Part shown: positions 8,014 to 14,295 of the stretch, piece by piece
How positions within the stretch are numbered: the stretch's first letter is position 1
How the letters are laid out: every line of letters starts with the position of its first letter
Source of the DNA: PXAP01 sp964520585
Lineage (GTDB): Bacteria; Bacteroidota; Bacteroidia; Bacteroidales; PUMT01
Assembly (NCBI GenBank): GCA_964520585.1
Contig: CAZFOO010000051.1
Span: forward strand, 1-27,263
Direction: 5' to 3'
Length of the DNA stretch: 27,263 bases
The notes under the pieces: model-generated
Seen by the model: only the letters and a program-made list of their open reading frames with translations
What the model was told of the DNA's origin: nothing
Databases searched by the model: none
Program-made: the position numbers and the translations under genes

Positions 8014-8064
8014 CAACATATAATATGTTAAGTAACATCTCAAAGATCACATGGAAAAGAAATA

Positions 8065-8093
8065 TTGATTTCTTAAAAAAAACACTAATTTTG
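8065..8093 (+). promoter_or_regulatory. candidate promoter of the rightward sensor operon
   Basis: TTG (8065-8067), 18 bases, then TAATTTTG (8086-8093), a perfect match to the Bacteroidota -7 element TAnnTTTG. Transcription would start near 8100, just downstream of the tandem dyads. The leader before the ferredoxin gene would then be about 470 nt and include the repeats at 8189-8416. A nearer promoter was not seen. Confidence 0.45.
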
Positions 8094-8188
8094 CTTGTAT
8101 CTCAGACCATTGTTAATAGAAAAAGCTTTATGTTTTTTAGTAATTTATCCTGTGAAAAACAAGAAGCCAAAATTTTGTTCAAAAAATA

Positions 8189-8228
8189 CAAAACTTTGAC
8201 TTACAGGATGAACCGCTTCGCCTTAACA
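8189..8228 (+). repeat. 40-bp dispersed repeat, copy 1
   Basis: This stretch matches 21354-21393 at 33 of 40 positions. Read in one frame it gives K-x-L-T-x-R-M-N-x-F-A-L-T in both copies, and four of the seven differences are synonymous. It could be a remnant of a short coding element or a conserved intergenic repeat. Both copies lie within 60 bases of a TTGACTTCGTCG motif, in one or the other orientation. Confidence 0.55.
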
Positions 8229-8258
8229 TAAAAATTTTTTCATCCGTCTGAGTGTAAA

Positions 8259-8416
8259 TTGACTTCGTCGGTTTTTCATGATGGACCTATTTCATTTTTC
8301 AATATATTTCTGATGGAAAATTGGCTGAAAAAATTTGACCTGGAGGTTGATTACCCATACAATATATTGCGTTTTGTTGAATTTTCAATTGATGGGGAAT
8401 TGACTTCGTCGATTTT
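8259..8416 (+). repeat. spacer with two copies of TTGACTTCGTCG
   Basis: TTGACTTCGTCG occurs at 8259-8270 and 8400-8411, followed by G or A and TTTT, 141 bases apart. It occurs again, inverted, at 21448-21459. Translated in the same frame both local copies read L-T-S-S-[VI]-[FL]-H. The bases between hold an open frame with no recognisable protein. I treat this as repeat or gene-remnant DNA. The remaining spacer up to 8571 shows nothing else I can name. Confidence 0.45.
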
Positions 8417-8571
8417 GCATGCTGCTGTCAGTGCATTGTGCAATTTTATTTAGATGCAAAATTCATGTACATTTGGAATAAAAGTATAGTCTCAGTTTAT
8501 GCATATAACGGATCGTAAGTTTATTCCCGCTTAGCAGATATGGATAAATTAATTATCTCAGGAAACACTTT

Positions 8572-8817
8572 ATGAATAACAGAAAAGAGATAGTAATATG
8601 CCTGGGCAGTTCATGTTTTTCACGTGGAAACAGAAAGTGCCTCAGTATTATTGAAAAGTTCCTTAAAGATCATAAATTGGAGGACAAGTATTTTTTTCGT
8701 GGCAGCCGGTGTTTTGATAAGTGTGAAAAAGGCCCCATACTTAAAATTGGTGATGTTATTTATGAAAGTGTCAGACCAGAAGATCTTGAAGAAATTTTAA
8801 AAAAATCATTAATGTAA
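8572..8817 (+). CDS. thioredoxin-like [2Fe-2S] ferredoxin
   Basis: An 81-aa small protein with C10-x4-C15 and C47-x3-C51, the cysteine pattern of thioredoxin-fold [2Fe-2S] ferredoxins and of HydC/NuoE. It lacks the helical N-terminal part of NuoE, so it is a free-standing electron carrier or a small subunit. It opens the rightward operon, 61 nt before the second hydrogenase-like sensor. The position suggests that it exchanges electrons with that sensor or with the HydABC complex; this is inference from context. The ATG at 8572 is the only sensible start. Confidence 0.85.
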   Translation: MNNRKEIVICLGSSCFSRGNRKCLSIIEKFLKDHKLEDKYFFRGSRCFDKCEKGPILKIGDVIYESVRPEDLEEILKKSLM

Positions 8818-8878
8818 GACAGGCTGTCAGGATAAGCCCTGCAGGTAAGACGGCTGAATCTTCATGAAAGGTTAATAA

Positions 8879-10759
8879 ATGAGAAATATGGCCTTTATTA
8901 ATATTGATACAAACAAATGTAATCTCTCGTATTCCTGTGTCAGGATATGTCCCGTAAATGCAATAAAAGTTGAGGCTCATCAGGACTACCCTGAGGTTAT
9001 ACAAAATGCTTGCATAGGTTGCGGGCATTGCCTTACTGTTTGCTCTCCGGGAGCCATAAGTTACAGGGACTCCAGGGAGGAAACAAAAAATATCCTGAGT
9101 GGCACAGAAAAAGCAGCAGCAATATGTGATCCCTCTATATCCGGTGAATTTCATGATATAACAGATTACAGGAAGTTCGTTGAAATGATCAGGGCACTGG
9201 GGTTTGATTATGTTCTGGAGGTATCTTTCGGAGTTGACCTGGTGGCATATAAATATAAGGAGCTTTTCTCAGACTTCAGGGGAAAACATTATATTACTGC
9301 CAACTGCCCCGCAGTGGTTTCATTTATTGAAAAATTTCATCCTGAATTGACAGATAATCTGGCTCCTATTGTTTCACCAATGATTGCAACTGCCAAAGTG
9401 GCAAGAAAAAAATATGGCCAGGATGTAAAAGTTGTATACATAGGCCCTTGTATTGAAACTAAAAGAGAAGGGAAAAAATACCGGGACGACGGACGTGTTG
9501 ATTCAGCGCTGACATTTACAGAACTACGCGAATTATTCGCCGAGTTTAATATAACTGAAAAGAAAGTTGAATATTCCGACTTTGATCCTCCGATAGGAAA
9601 TAGGGGTTCCCTTTATCCTATCAGCTCGGGAATTCTTGAAGCAGCCGGTATTGACCAACACCTGCTTGGGGGTAATGTAATAACCGCAGAGGGCAGAAAC
9701 AATATGCTGGCTGCAGTAAGACAGTTCGAAAAACATATAGATGTAATAAAAAAACATTTTAACCTTTTCTATAACGAAGGATGCATAATGGGACCCGGCA
9801 CATCAAGAGGCGGGGATAAATATCACCGTCATGCCCTGGTAGTGGATTATGTTAAGAAAAGACTGTCAGATTTCGATATGGCTGCATGGGAAAAGGAAAT
9901 GAAAGAATATGAATCACTTGATCTTTCAAGAACATTTAAAGATGATGACCAGCGAATACCCCAACCTGACGAGGATAAGATTCAGGAAATACTTCAGATT
10001 ATAGGCAAAGAACATAATGTTAGTGAAATAGGCTGTGCATCATGCGGATATGCTTCATGCAGGGATTTCGCCATTGCAGTGGCACAGGGTCTTGCGAAAA
10101 CTGAAATGTGTCTTACCTTTACACTGAAGAATCGTCATGATTATATAAAAACCCTGCGGGAGACCAATCAAAAGCTGGCAGAAACCCAGGCTGCACTGAA
10201 AAAGTCGGAAAAAAATGCCAGACGCGACCAGCAACTGGCCAGGGAATCTTTTGAAACAACCCGCACCATGCTTGAGAAACTGCCCTCCAGCGTAGTGCTT
10301 GTTGACAATGAACTTAAAGTTATACAGGCCAACAAAAGTTTCATTAATATTCTTGATGAGGAAGTAAGGATGATTGAAGATGTTATTCCCGGACTGGAGG
10401 GTGCAGACCTGAAAACACTTTTACCATATAATTTTCATAATCTTTTTTCATATGTACTTACCCGGGATGATAATATCGTAAACCGCGATGTACATTTCAA
10501 TGATATATTATATAATGTGTCGATATTCACTATAAGGAAAAACAAAATCGTGGGTGCTGTTATAAGAGATCTTTATGTTCCTGAAGTCAGGAAAGAGGAG
10601 GTGATCAAGAGGGTTACAGATGTAATTGACAAGAACCTGGGACTGGTACAGCAAATAGGTTTCCTTCTGGGTGAGGGTGCATCTGAAACTGAAGCAATGC
10701 TCAACAGTATAATAGAGTCATACCAGATGCCCGAAAAACGTGAAGAAGATGGAGAGTAA
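8879..10759 (+). CDS. [FeFe]-hydrogenase-like PAS sensor protein, phosphatase-linked
   Basis: A 626-aa protein related to the kinase-linked sensor at 1605-3596. It has an N-terminal ferredoxin region (C14, S17 in place of Cys, C20, C24; then C45/48/51/55), a hydrogenase-like domain (about 78-330), a pfam04060-type Fe-S domain (C386/389/394/411), a coiled coil (about 425-460) and a PAS-like domain (about 465-565). H-cluster motifs are degenerate: TANCP (N142, C143), GPCIETKRE (C191) and LFYNEGCIMGPG. In the last, Tyr298 replaces one cubane-ligand Cys and C302 remains. It is therefore unlikely to be catalytic. Its end overlaps the SpoIIE-type phosphatase gene, matching the phosphatase-linked sensory hydrogenase class. 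M4 (8888) is an alternative start. The sensed signal, H2 or redox state, is inferred. Confidence 0.87.
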   Translation: MRNMAFINIDTNKCNLSYSCVRICPVNAIKVEAHQDYPEVIQNACIGCGHCLTVCSPGAISYRDSREETKNILSGTEKAAAICDPSISGEFHDITDYRKFVEMIRALGFDYVLEVSFGVDLVAYKYKELFSDFRGKHYITANCPAVVSFIEKFHPELTDNLAPIVSPMIATAKVARKKYGQDVKVVYIGPCIETKREGKKYRDDGRVDSALTFTELRELFAEFNITEKKVEYSDFDPPIGNRGSLYPISSGILEAAGIDQHLLGGNVITAEGRNNMLAAVRQFEKHIDVIKKHFNLFYNEGCIMGPGTSRGGDKYHRHALVVDYVKKRLSDFDMAAWEKEMKEYESLDLSRTFKDDDQRIPQPDEDKIQEILQIIGKEHNVSEIGCASCGYASCRDFAIAVAQGLAKTEMCLTFTLKNRHDYIKTLRETNQKLAETQAALKKSEKNARRDQQLARESFETTRTMLEKLPSSVVLVDNELKVIQANKSFINILDEEVRMIEDVIPGLEGADLKTLLPYNFHNLFSYVLTRDDNIVNRDVHFNDILYNVSIFTIRKNKIVGAVIRDLYVPEVRKEEVIKRVTDVIDKNLGLVQQIGFLLGEGASETEAMLNSIIESYQMPEKREEDGE

Positions 10760-11933
10760 CTTCTATGTTGAGGTTGGATACCAGCAAAAAAATCACGGAA
10801 AAGAAAGGATCTGTGGAGATGTATTTCTATCGCGGAGAATAAAGGAAGAGAACCGTATTGTTTCTGTCCTTTCCGATGGAATGGGGCACGGTGTAAAGGC
10901 CAATATCCTTGCCACTCTCACTGCATCAATGGCAATGAACTTTACGAAAGAGCATAAAGATGTGACCAGGATAGCCGAGATTATAATGAATACACTGCCG
11001 GTCTGCAGTCAGAGAAAGATAAGTTATTCCACATTTACGACTGTTGATATTGAATTTAATTCAAAAACAACTATTTTAGAATATGACAATCCCGGTGCCT
11101 TCATTATGAGAGGTGCACGGCAGCTGGAAGCTGAGTGGAACTGTCTCATTCTCAGCTCAGAAAAGAACAAAGGAAAAGAACTAAAAAGCTGCAGCTTCAA
11201 GCCCCGAAAGGAAGACAGGATAATTTTCTGCTCCGATGGAATAACCCAGTCGGGCATGGGTTCGGAAAAATTACCATTTGGATGGGGATGGGACAATGTT
11301 AAGGAGTTCGTTACGGGCGCCATTGAGCAGGATCCGGAAATATCGGCACAAAAACTGGCAACCAGAATAATCAACAAAGCTTTCAAAAACGACAATTACA
11401 ATGCACAGGATGATACGTCATGCGCCGTTCTTTATTTTCGTGAGCCAAGAAAACTGCTCCTTTGCAGCGGTCCACCCTACGATAACGAAAACGACCGCAA
11501 ACTGGCCTCAATTGTAAATGAGTTTAAGGGCAGGAAGATCCTTTCAGGAGGAACAACGGGAGATATAGTTGCCCGGGAACTTAATCTGGATATTAAAGAC
11601 ACCTTTGAATTTCATGATCCTGACCTTCCTCCTATCTCATATATGGAGGGTATAGACCTCGTAACTGAAGGCATTCTTACCTTGAGCAAGGTATCCAAAA
11701 TACTAAATGGGTATAACCAGAATTATGTTCCGGGTAAAGGTCCGGCTGACCAAATAGTCAGGCTTCTTCTTGAAAGCGATGAGATCAGGATCATTATCGG
11801 AACAAAAATCAATATCGCCCACCAGGATCCGAATCTTCCTGTTGAACTCGAGATAAGACGTACTGTACTAAAACGTATTGCACGGAAGCTTGAAGAGAAA
11901 TTCCTTAAAGAAGTTATCGTTGAATATATTTGA
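10749..11933 (+). CDS. SpoIIE-type PP2C serine phosphatase
   Basis: A 394-aa protein if it starts at the ATG at 10749; an in-frame GTG at 10740 would add three residues. The phosphatase domain (about 1-232) carries metal-binding Asp residues in CGD (D24), LSDGMGHG (D43), FCSDGIT (D163) and AQDDTS (D221/D222). The C-terminal 160 residues form a separate domain with the motif LSGGTTGDIVAREL that I cannot assign. The gene overlaps the upstream PAS sensor by 11 nt, implying translational coupling and a shared complex. The family dephosphorylates Ser/Thr on anti-anti-sigma (STAS) or SiaC-type proteins. No STAS or anti-sigma gene is adjacent, so the substrate is unknown. Confidence 0.88.
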   Translation: MESNFYVEVGYQQKNHGKERICGDVFLSRRIKEENRIVSVLSDGMGHGVKANILATLTASMAMNFTKEHKDVTRIAEIIMNTLPVCSQRKISYSTFTTVDIEFNSKTTILEYDNPGAFIMRGARQLEAEWNCLILSSEKNKGKELKSCSFKPRKEDRIIFCSDGITQSGMGSEKLPFGWGWDNVKEFVTGAIEQDPEISAQKLATRIINKAFKNDNYNAQDDTSCAVLYFREPRKLLLCSGPPYDNENDRKLASIVNEFKGRKILSGGTTGDIVARELNLDIKDTFEFHDPDLPPISYMEGIDLVTEGILTLSKVSKILNGYNQNYVPGKGPADQIVRLLLESDEIRIIIGTKINIAHQDPNLPVELEIRRTVLKRIARKLEEKFLKEVIVEYI

Positions 11934-11996
11934 TCATCACCGATAGAGAGATAGTACTTTCTTTATTCTCTTATATTTTCAACTGAAATGATTTGG

Positions 11997-12830
11997 TTAA
12001 ATACCGGTGTATTCCCTGCTGAGTTCCCACAACTTTTCAGCACTCCGGTCATCGCGGGCCGCGGGAGAAGGTTTGGTGATCTTCCTGTTTTTAAAGTATT
12101 TACCCGTTATCCCTTCTACTTCGGGTGAAGATGCCAGGTAAACAGGTGTTTCGGCACCTTTGCGGGGACTTATCATCAGTTTTTTAGCTACCCAACTGAG
12201 AACAGGATTTAATTTATCATACAGGTTGGTGGCTACTCCACCAGGATGTAAACTGTTAACTGTAATCTCGTTTTCATCTAAAAGGGAAGCCAAGTGTCTG
12301 GTAAATAAAATATTTGCAAGTTTGGACCGGCCATATGCCTTAAAACCACCAAATTTTTTCTTTCCTTCCAGATCAGAAAAATCCATCTTCACTGCCCTGT
12401 GTGCTTCTGAAGAAACATTAATAACCCGGGCAGTTGAGGAATTATGCATTACATCAAGCAATAAACCGGTAAGAAGAAAAGGAGCAAGATGGTTGACCGC
12501 AAAAGTCAGCTCTATCCCGTCATCAGACTCTTTTCGTTCATTCTCCCAGGTACCTGCATTATTAATAAGGATATGAAGGTGTTTGAAACGTTTTTTGAAT
12601 TCCCCGGCAAAATTACGTATAGAGTCAAAAGATGCAAGATCACATTTCATTATGTAAATCCCGGTATTTCCAGACTCAACCTCAATTTCCTTCTTTACTT
12701 TTTCTCCCTTCACGAGATTTCTTACCGGTAAAACAATTAAGGCATTTTGTTTTGCAAGTGAAATGGCAGTTTCCTTTCCTACCCCTGAAGTTGCACCGGT
12801 TATTATTATGGTTTTTCCGTCAAGATCCAT
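11997..12830 (-). CDS. short-chain dehydrogenase/reductase (retinol dehydrogenase-like)
   Basis: A 277-aa Rossmann-fold oxidoreductase. The cofactor motif TGATSGVG lies at 11-18, NNAG at 90-93, N113, catalytic Ser in INVSS (140/141) and YGRSK with Y166 and K170, so the catalytic tetrad is complete. R37 after the second strand (LPVRN) favours NADP(H). Sequence flavour is that of the retinol dehydrogenase/WW-domain oxidoreductase branch, whose bacterial substrates are mostly unknown. It is transcribed convergently with the phosphatase gene and lies 150 nt beyond the amidohydrolase gene, so it may be a separate unit. Fold and catalytic type are firm; substrate is not. Confidence 0.88.
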   Translation of the reverse strand: MDLDGKTIIITGATSGVGKETAISLAKQNALIVLPVRNLVKGEKVKKEIEVESGNTGIYIMKCDLASFDSIRNFAGEFKKRFKHLHILINNAGTWENERKESDDGIELTFAVNHLAPFLLTGLLLDVMHNSSTARVINVSSEAHRAVKMDFSDLEGKKKFGGFKAYGRSKLANILFTRHLASLLDENEITVNSLHPGGVATNLYDKLNPVLSWVAKKLMISPRKGAETPVYLASSPEVEGITGKYFKNRKITKPSPAARDDRSAEKLWELSREYTGI

Positions 12831-12979
12831 TATGGAATACTTAAATTAATAATTTAACTTTCTCAAAAATTAACCATAAATATTTAGAAATGTTCATTCA
12901 GAGCTACCTCCTCATAAATAATTTGCCAATAAAAAAATCATAACCAGATGTTTTATAAAATGCTATAAACGTGATCATG

Positions 12980-14263
12980 CTATTCAGTACGCTGGTATCT
13001 TTCCTGATACTTTTCAAACAACCGCCGGTGCTTGTCATCCATATGCACTTCACGGCCCTGTATATAAACCTGTTCAATTCTAGTGGACAGCTCAAGAAGG
13101 TCGCCGTCTGCTATTATCAGTGAAGCATCCTTGCCTTTAACGATCGATCCCATCCTGTCATCAAGTCCCAATATTTTTGCCGGGTAAAGTGTAAGGGTTT
13201 TGATGGCCTCTTCCCTTGGAAGGCCGAAAGCAACGGCTGAAGAAGAGTGATGTGCCAGTCTGATAGCATTTGCAGCACCAAAATCACCCGCAATACAGTA
13301 TTCAATTCCCGCCTCATAAAGCATAGAGGGTAATCTGTAACTCCGGTCATACTCTTCCCATTGTCTTGACGGGCCGTCAATAACCGGTGTTACTATAACA
13401 GGTATATTTTTTTCTTTTAACTGGGGTATAACATATCCGGCATCCCTGCCACCAACTATAACCAGTTTTACGTCCTCCTTTTCTGCCCAGATAATAGCGG
13501 ACTGTATCTGGGTTAGTTCATTGGCATTAACGTGGACGGGGATTTTCCGTTCAAGTACGGGTATCATGGCTTCCCACCTTACATCAGTATTGTGATGCGG
13601 AACTCCCTGCTTACCGGATGCCTCTTTTGCTTTTTTGTTTCTTCTTGCTTCTTTAAAGGCATCTGATATCTCCTGAAGTGCAGTATTTCTTGCTTCATTA
13701 TCAGACATTCGCGGCCAGTTTACAATAAGTGCAGCAGGTGCCTTGAGGGTCATTTCTTCCCAGTTCCATCCATCCGTTAGCATGGCAGCAGATAAACCCG
13801 ATATAATTCCGCCGGTTGGTGTGGCCACGGTAACCGCAATTCCGTGAGTCCTTGCTAGTGGAATATGTTCACTCTCTGCGTTGAACGCAACCTGAGCCCT
13901 TACATTGGGATTGATATTGCCATGTTCATTAAGATCAACCGTTTCAGTTACACGGCCTATTTCCGACAAACCTGCAGAACTGCGTGCGTGTATCATTGAA
14001 GGGTAAATATATTTGTTACGAACATCAACAATTTTAGCATTTTCGGGTATCCGGACATCACCACCTACTTCTGTGATAATTCCATTCTCAAAAACCACCA
14101 TTCCATTTTCTATGGTTTCACCTGAAACCGTAAAAACAGTTCCTCCTGTCAGGGCAATTGTTCCTGATTGCAAGGGTGCGGGTACCTGGGTAAGTATCTC
14201 ACCGGGGAATATAATTATCAGTACGCTGATAAAGGTTGAAATTATTAAAGTTTTCCGTTCCAT
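12980..14263 (-). CDS. secreted amidohydrolase-family protein lacking the HxH motif
   Basis: A 427-aa protein with an N-terminal signal sequence (hydrophobic residues 6-20) and an amidohydrolase/imidazolonepropionase-like fold. The usual metal motif PGxIDxHxH after strand 1 reads YPSMIHARS (87-95), so the paired histidines are missing. H244 (IPVHVNANE) and D327 (AGDFGA) survive. The C-terminal composite beta domain (ILGLDDRMGSIVKGKDASLIIADG) is intact. The next gene upstream, 32 nt away, is a larger relative, and such pairs are common in Bacteroidota. It may be a non-catalytic or one-metal partner, probably periplasmic. Substrate unknown; peptide or cyclic amide hydrolysis is only a family-level guess. 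Confidence 0.85.
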   Translation of the reverse strand: MERKTLIISTFISVLIIIFPGEILTQVPAPLQSGTIALTGGTVFTVSGETIENGMVVFENGIITEVGGDVRIPENAKIVDVRNKYIYPSMIHARSSAGLSEIGRVTETVDLNEHGNINPNVRAQVAFNAESEHIPLARTHGIAVTVATPTGGIISGLSAAMLTDGWNWEEMTLKAPAALIVNWPRMSDNEARNTALQEISDAFKEARRNKKAKEASGKQGVPHHNTDVRWEAMIPVLERKIPVHVNANELTQIQSAIIWAEKEDVKLVIVGGRDAGYVIPQLKEKNIPVIVTPVIDGPSRQWEEYDRSYRLPSMLYEAGIEYCIAGDFGAANAIRLAHHSSSAVAFGLPREEAIKTLTLYPAKILGLDDRMGSIVKGKDASLIIADGDLLELSTRIEQVYIQGREVHMDDKHRRLFEKYQERYQRTE

Positions 14264-14295
14264 ATAAGAAAGTATAATTCTGTTATTTATTTATA

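Noticed and set aside
8025..8231. Small gene of 68 codons in the hydrogenase spacer
   Set aside because: Low-complexity Lys/Phe-rich product with no family resemblance; it spans the candidate promoter and ends in the dispersed repeat.
8259..8453. Small gene of 64 codons starting with TTG
   Set aside because: Contains two copies of a DNA repeat and no recognisable domain; treated as repeat or remnant DNA.
8879..10759. Third catalytic hydrogenase
   Set aside because: A cubane-ligand Cys is Tyr and the L1 motif is TANCP; the fold is hydrogenase-like but the site is degenerate.
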